The notes: generated from the sequence alone by a model not told the origin. 12,436 nt of DNA from CAYJHC01 sp964370075 (GCA_964370075.1 CAYJHC010000058.1:1-12436); one strand, 5' to 3'. Counted from the stretch's first letter, positions 1 to 6,608 are shown. Numbers and translations: made by a program.

Positions 1-2
1 AA

Positions 3-65
3 ATTGTTGAAAAAGCTTTAAGGGCATTAACAACTCCTGTTGAAAAACAAACAGTGTTTGAGTAG
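3..65 (+). CDS. 3' end of an unidentified gene (partial)
   Basis: This frame is open from the window edge and ends in TAG; the other two forward frames stop within the first 21 bases. It would encode a C-terminal tail ending LTTPVEKQTVFE. A terminator-like hairpin follows about 40 nt downstream, which fits a real gene end. Twenty codons are too few to name a family, and a chance open frame of this length is possible in AT-rich DNA. Confidence 0.4.
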   Translation: MVEKALRALTTPVEKQTVFE

Positions 66-103
66 AAAGAAATATATAATTGAATAGTCCTCGAACTTTA
101 AGT

Positions 104-125
104 AAGCCACAAGTAATTGTGGCTT
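104..125 (+). terminator. Possible terminator of the upstream gene
   Basis: A perfect 9-bp stem, AAGCCACAA / TTGTGGCTT, encloses a GTAA loop. The trailing sequence (TACTGTTAATC) is only weakly T-rich, so termination may be inefficient. It lies about 40 nt after the stop of the partial upstream frame. Confidence 0.45.
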
Positions 126-278
126 TACTGTTAATCGAAGGGAAAGATACTGTATGTATTTAGGCCTATGCAAAAAAATAATTATCAACATAGAAATATT
201 AAAATATATAGGTCTGAACGGTAGATAAAACCAAGTTGTTTTTAGTATATTATTAATCATAGCGAACCTTTGTATTAT

Positions 279-307
279 TTGACTAGGTTGTGCATTTGTA
301 GTATAAT
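279..307 (+). promoter_or_regulatory. Sigma-A type promoter of the GGDEF-EAL gene
   Basis: TTGACT (279-284) and a perfect TATAAT (302-307) are separated by exactly 17 nt. The predicted start is near 314, giving a leader of about 80 nt before the TTG start at 396. The same TTGACT-N17-TATAAT layout recurs at 5578 and 6245. Confidence 0.7.
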
Positions 308-395
308 TTATTTGGTAAAGAGCAATGAAAAGCTTATTTTTTCTGTTATAAATGTAAGGAATTATATAAATTAATATATAAAAAAGGAGAAAGCT

Positions 396-2609
396 TTGAA
401 AAAAAGAAATAGGCAAATCAGGATAGTTGTCATAGTGCTCCTTATAGCAGTTTTAAACATCGGAGTTGTTTTGTGGTTTAATAATACAGTCTTTAAAGAG
501 CTTGAATCTTCTGCAAGATCATCGCTTGAAAGTATGGCAAATGAACAGAGTCGAGCAATTTTATTAATCATAAATAATAAGCAGGATAATGTAAAAGGTA
601 TTGTGGATGTAATTACTCATATAGGAAACAATCCAAGTAAATTAAGCAATGCTATGGATATCTGGGCAAAAGAGTATGAAATAGATAATCTGATAATAAC
701 TGATACTTTTGGAAATGGAATAACATCTTCGGGGGAAATAGCAAGTATTTCTAATGAGGAATACTTTACCTCTACGATTCAAGGTGAAGTTGGATTAACT
801 GGTGTCTATGATTCTCAGTTTACTGATAAACGGGTGCTAGCGGTAACTGCGCCGATTTATTATGAGGGGAAGGTAGAAGGTACAATAGTTGCTGAGTATG
901 ATATAGAGAAACTTGCATCTTTGCTTATTGGTGTAACAGATAGCCGTGGGGCATCAATGATTGTAAATTCTCAAGGGGAAATTTTGTTCCATACATATGA
1001 GTTTCCAATATCTTTTGAAAACTTTAAGTCGGCAACATTTGAAGATGGGAAGACTTATGATGGGGTTTTAAAAGATTTTGCTAACTCAGAACCAGGACAG
1101 GTTACATTTTCAATTGGTGGAGACAGAAAACTAGGAGAATATGTGCCATTAGGAGTAGAAGACTGGACGTTATTTTTTGAAATCTCAGAGAGTTCACTTT
1201 CAGACAGTGCAAACGCGATAACTTCAAGAATGGTAGCGGTAAGTGCAAGTCTATTGATTGCATTTTTAATTCTAACCATATATATTCTGTGGGTTAGAAA
1301 AAAATCTTATGAAGAGATTCAGCAGGTAGCATACTATGATGAATTAACAGGTGTTTCTAATTTAATTAAATTTAAAATGGACTTGAAGGAAATTGTGAGC
1401 CAAAGCAGCTTTGATTGTACAAAATATGTTTTGCTTAAAGGAGATATAGAAAATTTTAAAGTAATAAACGAAGTTTTCGGTATAGAAATAGGTGATAAAG
1501 TAATTTGCCAGAGTACAAAGGTTGCAGAAAATATGAAAGGGGATTTATTTAAAATCGCCCGTACTGGATCAGATGAATTGCTTATTTTTGCTGAAAAAAT
1601 CAAGGTTAATGAGTTTTTTATAAATAAGGAAAAATATATTAACCAACTTAGAGCTTCAATTCCAGAGCTAGACAAGCATAGATTTAACTATAGATATGGT
1701 AGATATTTCCTAGAACCGAAGGAAACCGATGTGGATGAGATGGTTAATAAGGTAAGTATTGCTCACAGCCACGCTCGTGAAAAAACAGGTTGGGCAATTT
1801 GGGATTATGATGAAAAATTCAAAAAACACATGTTAAGAATGGCAGAAATTACAAATAAAATGGAAGATTCACTTATAAATAAAGAGTTCAAGATGTTTTT
1901 ACAACCCAAATATAACCCTAAAGCAGGGACTGTTGTAGGAGCGGAAGCACTTGTTCGTTGGTTCGAAGACGATGGAGGAATAGTTTTCCCGGGAGAGTTC
2001 ATACCGTTATTTGAAAAAAATGAGTTTATCTTGAAACTAGATGAGTTTATCTTTGAAACGGCATGTATCTTTATTGAAAAAAGGATTAAAGAAGGTAAAA
2101 AGAATGTTCCTATATCTGTTAACTTCTCCAGGTTACATTTGCAAAATGAAGAGTTTGTTGAAAGGTTAATTGAAATTGCCAATAAGCATAACGTTCCTAC
2201 AAACTTATTGGAAGTAGAGCTTACAGAAACAACTGTAATTGAAAATATAGGTTTGTTAAGTAAAGTTTTAGATGAATTACATTCTGCAGGATTTGGTGTT
2301 TCCATTGATGACTTTGGATCAGGGCATTCTTCGTTAGGTATGCTAAAAGAATATAACTTTGATGTAGTAAAACTAGATCGAAGCTTCTTTGTGGCAGAAG
2401 ATGAAAAAGATCGTGAGTCTGCAAAAACTATGCTAAAAGGAATAATCAATTTGGTGACAAGCTTAGGGTCTAAGGTTGTCGCAGAAGGTATAGAATACGA
2501 AGATCAAGTAGAGTTTTTACAGACGGTTGATTGCTATTCAGCTCAGGGTTATTACTTTGCTAAACCGATGCCTTCAGAAGAACTTGAGAAACTTTTAGAT
2601 GAAAAATAA
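396..2609 (+). CDS. Membrane Cache-GGDEF-EAL protein, probable c-di-GMP phosphodiesterase
   Basis: Predicted membrane sensor that hydrolyses cyclic di-GMP. Layout: membrane segment at residues 8-28, an extracytoplasmic Cache-like region at about 35-270 (conserved-looking stretch VTAPIYYEGKVEGTIVAEYD near 150-169), a second membrane segment at 278-300, GGDEF at about 310-465 and EAL at about 485-735. The GGDEF signature is degenerate (GSDEL, 391-395), so cyclase activity is doubtful. The first metal motif reads D350-I-E352. The EAL domain appears complete: E517 in AEALVRW, N576, E608 in ELTET, D638-D639 in DDFGSG, K659, E697 and Q717. By family precedent, a degenerate GGDEF can bind GTP and regulate the EAL domain. 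The start is TTG with AAGGAGA (384-390) five nt upstream; the first in-frame ATG (residue 47) would remove the first membrane segment. Bounded by its own promoter and terminator, so probably monocistronic. Confidence 0.9.
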   Translation: MKKRNRQIRIVVIVLLIAVLNIGVVLWFNNTVFKELESSARSSLESMANEQSRAILLIINNKQDNVKGIVDVITHIGNNPSKLSNAMDIWAKEYEIDNLIITDTFGNGITSSGEIASISNEEYFTSTIQGEVGLTGVYDSQFTDKRVLAVTAPIYYEGKVEGTIVAEYDIEKLASLLIGVTDSRGASMIVNSQGEILFHTYEFPISFENFKSATFEDGKTYDGVLKDFANSEPGQVTFSIGGDRKLGEYVPLGVEDWTLFFEISESSLSDSANAITSRMVAVSASLLIAFLILTIYILWVRKKSYEEIQQVAYYDELTGVSNLIKFKMDLKEIVSQSSFDCTKYVLLKGDIENFKVINEVFGIEIGDKVICQSTKVAENMKGDLFKIARTGSDELLIFAEKIKVNEFFINKEKYINQLRASIPELDKHRFNYRYGRYFLEPKETDVDEMVNKVSIAHSHAREKTGWAIWDYDEKFKKHMLRMAEITNKMEDSLINKEFKMFLQPKYNPKAGTVVGAEALVRWFEDDGGIVFPGEFIPLFEKNEFILKLDEFIFETACIFIEKRIKEGKKNVPISVNFSRLHLQNEEFVERLIEIANKHNVPTNLLEVELTETTVIENIGLLSKVLDELHSAGFGVSIDDFGSGHSSLGMLKEYNFDVVKLDRSFFVAEDEKDRESAKTMLKGIINLVTSLGSKVVAEGIEYEDQVEFLQTVDCYSAQGYYFAKPMPSEELEKLLDEK

Positions 2610-2682
2610 ACTTTGGAATTAAAATAATGAATGCTAAAGCACTATTTGTTTTCAAAGGCGTATAGTAAAATAAAGAGTTAAG

Positions 2683-2722
2683 AAAACCCCTTCTATAGCG
2701 AGTATGCTACAGAAGGGGTTTT
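2683..2722. terminator. Bidirectional terminator between convergent genes
   Basis: A 12-bp perfect stem, AAAACCCCTTCT / AGAAGGGGTTTT, is extended inside by TAGC/GCTA. The forward side continues GTTTTATAA; the reverse side ends in TTTT followed by CTTAACTCTTTATT. It lies between the stop of the GGDEF-EAL gene (2609) and the stop of hbd (2726) and should serve both. Confidence 0.85.
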
Positions 2723-2725
2723 GTT

Positions 2726-3619
2726 TTATAATCCGAAAATCATTTCATTTGGTACTTTTGTGCCATCTTCATTATATATATAGAACCCTTTCCCTGCTTT
2801 CCGCCCAAGAAAGCCAGCGGCTACCATTCTTCTTAGTAAAATGGCTGGCCTATACTTAGGGTCTCCAATTTCACTATACAGTACTTCCATAACAGCAAGC
2901 TCAACATCTAACCCAATCATATCTACTAACTCTAACGGCCCCATAGGATGATTAAGACCATGCTTCATTCCTAAATCAATTTCATCTATCTTTCCTACAC
3001 CACGTTCTATTAAGATAAAAGCTTCGTTAATCATTGGAAGTAACATTCTGTTTACTATAAATCCAGGTTCATCTTTCGAAAGAATACATTCTTTACCAAG
3101 AAATCTACCGAAGTCTAAAGCTTCATCAATAGTTGATTGATTTGTTTGTAATCCTTTTACAACTTCCATTAAGTGTATTAATGGAACAGGGCTGAAAAAG
3201 TGCATTCCTAAAAAATTTTGAGGATTCCTTACATGACTGGCTAGAGTTGTAATGGAAATCGAAGAAGTGTTGCTAGATAGAACTGCATTATCGCTTGCGT
3301 ACTTATTTACTTCTTGGAAGATTGCTATTTTAACATCTTGGTTTTCAGAAGCTGCTTCTATGATAAAATCAGAGGTCCTACAGTCGGAAAGCGATGTTGT
3401 GAATTCAATTTTTCTTAAAGCGCTGTCCGCTTCTTCTTCCGTCATTTTTCCTTTAGAAACATTTTTACCTAGCATTTTTTTTAAATTAGTTTCACTAGCA
3501 TTAAGCTGATTTTCTGATATATCATAAACTTTTACCTTAACTCCGCAACAGATAGCATTTTGTGCTATCCCCATACCCATAAAACCCGCACCAATAACAA
3601 ATAATTCTTTAGTATGCAT
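2726..3619 (-). CDS. hbd: 3-hydroxybutyryl-CoA dehydrogenase
   Basis: Cytosolic NAD(P)-dependent enzyme interconverting acetoacetyl-CoA and 3-hydroxybutyryl-CoA, the reductive step on the clostridial route to butyryl-CoA. The N-terminal Rossmann motif is GAGFMGMGIA (residues 10-19), followed by DI at 33-34 where the dinucleotide ribose is bound. Catalytic-region motifs are all present: NTSS (117-120), GMHFFSPVP with H140, E152, and GFIVNR with N190. The C-terminal helical domain has the usual NHPMGPLELVD and GRKAGKGFY stretches. At 297 residues it is slightly longer than the usual 280 or so. The ATG start follows a strong AAAAGGAGGA (3625-3634). It stands alone: no crt, bcd, etf or thiolase gene is next to it in this window, so it may be an extra paralogue. 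A metal-repressor-like dyad sits upstream. The enzyme family is secure; exact chain-length specificity and cofactor are not. Confidence 0.93.
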   Translation of the reverse strand: MHTKELFVIGAGFMGMGIAQNAICCGVKVKVYDISENQLNASETNLKKMLGKNVSKGKMTEEEADSALRKIEFTTSLSDCRTSDFIIEAASENQDVKIAIFQEVNKYASDNAVLSSNTSSISITTLASHVRNPQNFLGMHFFSPVPLIHLMEVVKGLQTNQSTIDEALDFGRFLGKECILSKDEPGFIVNRMLLPMINEAFILIERGVGKIDEIDLGMKHGLNHPMGPLELVDMIGLDVELAVMEVLYSEIGDPKYRPAILLRRMVAAGFLGRKAGKGFYIYNEDGTKVPNEMIFGL

Positions 3620-3643
3620 AATTATCCTCCTTTTATAGCGTTT

Positions 3644-3672
3644 AGTATAAATGATTTACTTTCTCTTGAAGT
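3644..3672 (-). promoter_or_regulatory. Probable hbd promoter with weak -35
   Basis: On the minus strand, TATACT (3649-3644) lies about 25 nt upstream of the hbd start. The hexamer 17 nt further upstream is ACTTCA, a poor -35 match. The 7-7-7 dyad begins immediately beyond it, so transcription may depend on, or be blocked by, the protein that binds there. Confidence 0.4.
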
Positions 3673-3693
3673 TGAGAATGATTTTTATTCTCA
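3673..3693. promoter_or_regulatory. Fur-like operator (perfect inverted repeat)
   Basis: TGAGAAT-N7-ATTCTCA is a perfect 7-7-7 inverted repeat. Its central 19 bases match the classical Fur box consensus (GATAATGATAATCATTATC) at 14 of 19 positions by my count. It abuts the -35 region of the hbd promoter, 54-74 nt upstream of the hbd start. I infer a Fur/PerR-family or other metal-responsive regulator. AT-rich dyads can arise by chance, but a perfect 7-bp arm pair with internal Gs and Cs is unlikely to. Confidence 0.55.
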
Positions 3694-3741
3694 TTATTAA
3701 TTTTAGCACAGTGAAAGGTGATTTGTTAGCCTTTTATTTCA

Positions 3742-3880
3742 TATAATTTGGGTTTAAGTAATATAGTAGGGAAGCCGTTCTCACTGGAGATGCCTTATAG
3801 CAGTAACCTCGAAAGGACTACAGTTAACTTATTTGTAATCAATTTACCCATTTTGGGCCTTCTATTTTTCTTTTAAGACT
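3742..3880 (+). ncRNA. Candidate structured RNA, unclassified
   Basis: A TATAAT (3742-3747) precedes a stretch near 3766-3822 that is clearly richer in G and C than its surroundings. Possible pairings: outer stems TAAGT (3755-3759)/ACTTA (3827-3831) and GTAG (3766-3769)/CTAC (3818-3821), with inner hairpins TCTC-ACTG-GAGA (3779-3790) and CCT-CGAA-AGG (3807-3816). It ends with a short hairpin, CCCA-TTT-TGGG, followed by a T-rich run to about 3875. I compared it by eye with c-di-GMP I and II, SAM, TPP, cobalamin, glycine and T-box motifs and recognise none. The -35 is poor, and the strand is assigned only because the T-run lies on this side. Confidence 0.25.
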
Positions 3881-3946
3881 TTATTTTTACTTGTTTGGGC
3901 ATTCCGTACTGTGGAGATAGAGAAGCTAGCATAATGAGTAAAGTGA

Positions 3947-3976
3947 TTGTACAAATGCTAAGATTTATGATATATT
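3947..3976 (+). promoter_or_regulatory. Possible promoter of the decayed gene / downstream cyclase
   Basis: TTGTAC (3947-3952) and TATATT (3971-3976) are 18 nt apart. A start near 3983 would precede the AGGAGG at 4030-4035. It may once have driven the gene whose remnant lies at 4043-4225 and could now supply the diguanylate cyclase at 4298, for which I found no better promoter. Confidence 0.3.
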
Positions 3977-4042
3977 TAACTAGTTAAGTTATCTAATTTG
4001 TTTTCATTATGAGTCTTACAGGATGAAATAGGAGGGAATAGG

Positions 4043-4225
4043 GTATCCTATAATTTAACGGCGGAATTTTCGGCATTACTAATTGTATTAATTGCCCTGA
4101 TAAGCTTTAAACGAGATTATGAAGAAAAAAATGTAAGGTTTCAACTGTATTTTCTAAGAAACTATAATCGCATTGAATTGAAAAGGTTTAAGTCGAAAAA
4201 AATTGCAAAATATACATTGAATTAA
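4043..4225 (+). pseudogene. Remnant of the 5' end of a membrane signalling (GGDEF-type) gene
   Basis: A protein-like frame reads YNLTAEFSALLIVLIALISF, then KRDYEEKNVRFQLYFLRNY, and ends in TAA after about 60 codons. It has a hydrophobic helix followed by a charged juxtamembrane stretch. An opening of the form YN-x-x-x-E-x-x-A plus a membrane helix, then an 'R-x-x-LY/F' segment, is to my knowledge typical of the N-terminus of clostridial membrane-bound GGDEF proteins. A good AGGAGG (4030-4035) sits at proper spacing, but the codon there is GTA and no ATG, GTG or TTG is in frame nearby. The start therefore appears lost and the catalytic part deleted. Its position directly before an intact cyclase gene suggests a former neighbour or duplicate. 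The alternative is a short real peptide with a non-canonical start. Confidence 0.45.
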
Positions 4226-4297
4226 ATTGGAAAGGGAGCAATAAGTAATAGCAGGTTACATATATATATACTATTACAAAATGAAAGGAAATTGTAA

Positions 4298-5476
4298 ATG
4301 AAAGAAAAACTAGAAGCTTTTCAAGAATTAGTTGTTAGGAAAACATTAGAGGAAAGAAATAACTTGAAGAGTTCTAAGGAGGAAGTAGATAAAAAAAATA
4401 AAGAAATATTAGAGACTATGTTGTTTGGGGTAACGTTAATCTTTGGAGTTACCTGGGGATTTTCAGCTATTACCGATTTCTTTGCATCATCAGGTATATC
4501 TTATCTTAGATTAGCATATTGTATAATTGCAATACTTGCTGCTGTTACTTTTTTCTTCGTAAGATTTTTTGGGAAAAAATGCACTACTGTAATAGTTTAT
4601 GTGGTTAATTCGGGAGCTTTTGTATATGCCTTTATAGTAAGTGCATTTATAGCGCCAGATCAAGTAACGGTAACATTTATACTAGTGTTATTTATGGTGT
4701 CTACCTTGTATTTAGACTATGGTTGGCGAATTCATGTGTTTATGTTAATAGCTACTGTAGCTTTTGTTATAGCAATTTCTTTTTTTAAGGATCCAGCTGT
4801 GATTAATGTTGAAATATTTAATTCGTTGATTGTGCTGTTTCTTCTTTATGTAATAGGGACTATTGTAAGAGATGCAAGGCTTGGAATTATAGTAGCAAAG
4901 AACACTATGCATAAATATGCTTATTATGATCAACTGACAAATGTATACAATAGGCGAAAACTATTTGAAGATTTCGCGAAATTTGAGAATAATAAAAATG
5001 TGGGGAAAATCACTGCCATAGGAATTCTTGATGTTGACTATTTTAAATTGTACAATGATACATATGGGCATCAAGACGGAGATGAAACGTTAAAGAAAAT
5101 AGGAGAAACTATCGTAAGGATGACGGAAAACTATACTATTGGCTGTTACAGATATGGTGGAGAGGAGTTTGTCATAACCTTTGTAGATTTGACAGAAGTA
5201 GATATAGAAGCTTGTATATCAGAAATCTTAGAGAACATTAGAAATCTAAATGTTCCTCATACAGGATCCCCATATAAGAAAATTACTGCAAGTGCAGGGA
5301 TAGCAAATTTGGGACATAAAGAAAATTTGCAATTTGTAAAAGGTTTAACTATTGCAGATAAGTCTCTATATAAAGCCAAAGAAAGTGGTAGAAATACATA
5401 TATTATAGAGAATTGGTCTGAAGAAAACTTTGAAGAGGATTTGGCTACGATTAGGAAAAGGGGTGGAAAGGAATAA
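4298..5476 (+). CDS. Polytopic membrane diguanylate cyclase (GGEEF)
   Basis: Predicted to make cyclic di-GMP from two GTP at the membrane. Residues 1-40 are charged, helical and cytoplasmic. About six hydrophobic segments follow (roughly 41-62, 68-91, 96-119, 122-140, 144-163, 170-190), resembling a compact integral sensor module that I cannot name. The GGDEF domain runs from about 208 to 372: DQLTNVYNRR, the metal motif D245-V-D247-YFK, N253-D254, GHQDGDE, an intact GGEEF (287-291), and ADKSLYKAKESGRN (353-366). The inhibitory RxxD site expected five residues before GGEEF reads NYTI, so classical product feedback should be absent. The C-terminal tail (about 373-392) is acidic, then basic. 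The ATG start has AAAGGAA seven nt upstream. A gene remnant lies just before it. The following lipoprotein has its own promoter, and no clear terminator separates the two. Confidence 0.9.
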   Translation: MKEKLEAFQELVVRKTLEERNNLKSSKEEVDKKNKEILETMLFGVTLIFGVTWGFSAITDFFASSGISYLRLAYCIIAILAAVTFFFVRFFGKKCTTVIVYVVNSGAFVYAFIVSAFIAPDQVTVTFILVLFMVSTLYLDYGWRIHVFMLIATVAFVIAISFFKDPAVINVEIFNSLIVLFLLYVIGTIVRDARLGIIVAKNTMHKYAYYDQLTNVYNRRKLFEDFAKFENNKNVGKITAIGILDVDYFKLYNDTYGHQDGDETLKKIGETIVRMTENYTIGCYRYGGEEFVITFVDLTEVDIEACISEILENIRNLNVPHTGSPYKKITASAGIANLGHKENLQFVKGLTIADKSLYKAKESGRNTYIIENWSEENFEEDLATIRKRGGKE

Positions 5477-5577
5477 ACTTTATAAAAACAATATAAATGG
5501 TGAGCTGATTTATTTGCACAGAAAAAAATTGAAATCTAATAATGATGGGAAATTGTGATAAAAATATCAAAAAAAAA

Positions 5578-5606
5578 TTGACTTATAATATAAAGTCTTG
5601 TATACT
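5578..5606 (+). promoter_or_regulatory. Promoter of the lipoprotein gene
   Basis: TTGACT (5578-5583) and TATACT (5601-5606) are separated by 17 nt. The predicted start near 5613 leaves a leader of about 100 nt. A second TTGACT at 5637 has no -10 at workable spacing. Confidence 0.65.
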
Positions 5607-5710
5607 TAGTTGGAAATGTAACTATAAATTGTCAAGTTGACTTTATCTTTGGTTGTATAAGTGAAAGCTGATTTGGACAGTTTGTGTATTTATGAGGAAG
5701 AGGAGAGAAA

Positions 5711-6064
5711 ATGAAGAAAATAGTTTTATTAGGGTTAGTATTGATGATGACGCTTGCATTTGCAGCTTGTGGCGGTGGAGTAAGCGACAAGTATGTCGGA
5801 GAGTGGAAAACATATGATGTGAAAATGGGAGACCTAAGTTATTTGGAGATGGGCGGAGAAGGAATGAATCTTAACATGACTTTAAATGATGATGGAACTG
5901 GATCGTTCTCTGGGGATAGTGTAGGTGACTTTTCTTGGGAAGAGACTGAAACAGGAATATTTGTAAATGATGGAGTGACAGAGGTTGATGTTCCTGAAGT
6001 AGACGGTGGAATGCTTTCTATGGAGGCAGAAGGGGTTGAAATAATCTTTGAAAGAGCTGAATAA
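5711..6064 (+). CDS. Small acidic lipoprotein, lipocalin-like
   Basis: Exported lipoprotein of 117 residues with unknown function. The signal peptide has KK at residues 2-3 and a hydrophobic core ending in a lipobox-like FAAC; C20 would be lipidated, leaving a mature protein of 98 residues anchored outside the membrane. The mature part is strongly acidic and has alternating beta-type segments: YVGEW (28-32), MNLNMTLNDDGTGSF (52-66), FSWEETETGIFV (74-85) and GVEIIFE near the end. The pattern 'GxW ... L-x-DGTG ... W' is common in small clostridial lipocalin-like or copper-resistance-like lipoproteins, but I cannot place it in a named family. The ATG is preceded by AGAGGAGAG. It has its own promoter and terminator, so it is a single-gene unit between two cyclase genes. 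A link to the neighbouring sensors is only positional. Confidence 0.85.
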   Translation: MKKIVLLGLVLMMTLAFAACGGGVSDKYVGEWKTYDVKMGDLSYLEMGGEGMNLNMTLNDDGTGSFSGDSVGDFSWEETETGIFVNDGVTEVDVPEVDGGMLSMEAEGVEIIFERAE

Positions 6065-6088
6065 TAATCTAACCAAATAGTTAAAATG

Positions 6089-6141
6089 AAACACCACTTG
6101 TTTTTATTTAAAGATATGAATAAATGGTGTTTTCTTGATTT
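6089..6141 (+). terminator. Terminator of the lipoprotein gene
   Basis: AAACACCA (6089-6096) pairs with TGGTGTTT (6125-6132), and inside this TTTATT (6103-6108) pairs with AATAAA (6119-6124). The stem runs into TTTTCTTGATTTTTG. It lies 25 nt after the stop codon. Confidence 0.7.
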
Positions 6142-6244
6142 TTGAGATAAAAATCTATGACAAATTGATTGAATTACCAGGAATTGTACTTAGAAGGTTA
6201 AAGGGCTTAAGTGATTAAGAATTACTTTTAAGCAGACTCTCTGT

Positions 6245-6273
6245 TTGACTTTAGTTTGGGTAGAATGTATAAT
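6245..6273 (+). promoter_or_regulatory. Strong promoter of the hydrogenase-like GGDEF gene
   Basis: TTGACT (6245-6250) and a perfect TATAAT (6268-6273) are 17 nt apart. The predicted start is near 6280. The leader is about 330 nt as printed, or about 174 nt if the N gap and the duplicated 55 bp are an artefact. Confidence 0.7.
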
Positions 6274-6328
6274 TTAGTTGTGATATGAATGTGGGAAAAG
6301 CTTATCTTCTCTGGTTAGCAATAAGGCT

Positions 6329-6383
6329 AAGGCTTTCGATTCAAAGCTGTCTAGCGATGAAATGGAGCTGTGGAATTTTGTTA
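6329..6383 (+). repeat. 55-bp direct repeat, copy 1 (left edge of gap)
   Basis: These 55 bases are identical to 6484-6538 and end exactly where the run of Ns begins. Two contig ends sharing exactly 55 bases is the signature expected from a de Bruijn assembler run with k=55, so this is more likely an unresolved overlap than a biological repeat. Confidence 0.9.
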
Positions 6384-6483
6384 NNNNNNNNNNNNNNNNN
6401 NNNNNNNNNNNNNNNNNNNNNNNNNNNNNNNNNNNNNNNNNNNNNNNNNNNNNNNNNNNNNNNNNNNNNNNNNNNNNNNNNNN
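6384..6483. other. Assembly gap of 100 N
   Basis: There are exactly 100 undetermined bases, the conventional size for a scaffold gap of unknown length. It is flanked by identical 55-bp ends, so the true gap may be zero or negative. Open frames that cross it have no meaning. Confidence 0.99.
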
Positions 6484-6538
6484 AAGGCTTTCGATTCAAA
6501 GCTGTCTAGCGATGAAATGGAGCTGTGGAATTTTGTTA
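6484..6538 (+). repeat. 55-bp direct repeat, copy 2 (right edge of gap)
   Basis: Identical to 6329-6383 over all 55 bases, beginning at the first base after the gap. If the two copies are one sequence, the real leader joins 6383 directly to 6539. Confidence 0.9.
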
Positions 6539-6608
6539 GGGGCTTTTGTAAAATTTATTGTGTTTCTAATAGAAAGAGTATAATAGGAGAAAGTTTAGAG
6601 GTATAAAA

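Larger units (their letters stand above)
66..395. other. Intergenic region without a gene
   Basis: This stretch holds a hairpin at 104-125, a promoter at 279-307 and the roughly 80-nt leader of the next gene. I see no start codon with a ribosome site and no protein-like frame on either strand. The open frame on the minus strand here is low-complexity, rich in Ile, Tyr and Phe, and looks like a by-product of AT-rich DNA. Confidence 0.6.
6280..6608 (+). other. Long leader with local structure, upstream of the Fe-S/GGDEF gene
   Basis: No gene is visible here. The stretch at 6311-6376 is richer in G and C than its surroundings and can fold: TTAGC-AATAAG-GCTAA (6315-6330) and GGCTTT-CGATTC-AAAGCT (6331-6348, repeated at 6486-6503). 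The AAAGCT of the second copy could also pair with GGCTTT at 6541-6546, and AATTTT (6529-6534) can pair with AAAATT (6550-6555). These are alternative folds of the kind seen in regulatory leaders. I match it to no known riboswitch, and the N gap prevents a reliable fold. Confidence 0.35.

Noticed and set aside
27..416. Minus-strand open frame of 129 codons at the left end
   Set aside because: Its product is low-complexity and Ile/Tyr/Phe-rich, it overlaps a promoter and hairpin on the other strand, and I see no convincing start region for it.
1805..2449. Long minus-strand open frame inside the GGDEF-EAL gene
   Set aside because: It lies wholly opposite a well-conserved EAL coding region and is rich in Ser, Phe, Asn and Lys with no motif; it is an antisense by-product.
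3742..3880. Cyclic-di-GMP, SAM, TPP, cobalamin or T-box riboswitch near the c-di-GMP genes
   Set aside because: None of the conserved core sequences I know for these classes is present, either here or in the leader at 6280-6608.
6558..6584. TTGTGT...TATAAT as a second promoter close to the Fe-S/GGDEF gene
   Set aside because: Spacing is 15 nt and the -35 is weak, whereas the promoter at 6245-6273 is near consensus; kept only as a remote alternative.
6285..6606. Short forward open frames spanning the N run
   Set aside because: They consist largely of undetermined bases and exist only because Ns contain no stop codons; the duplicated 55 bp gives matching ends.
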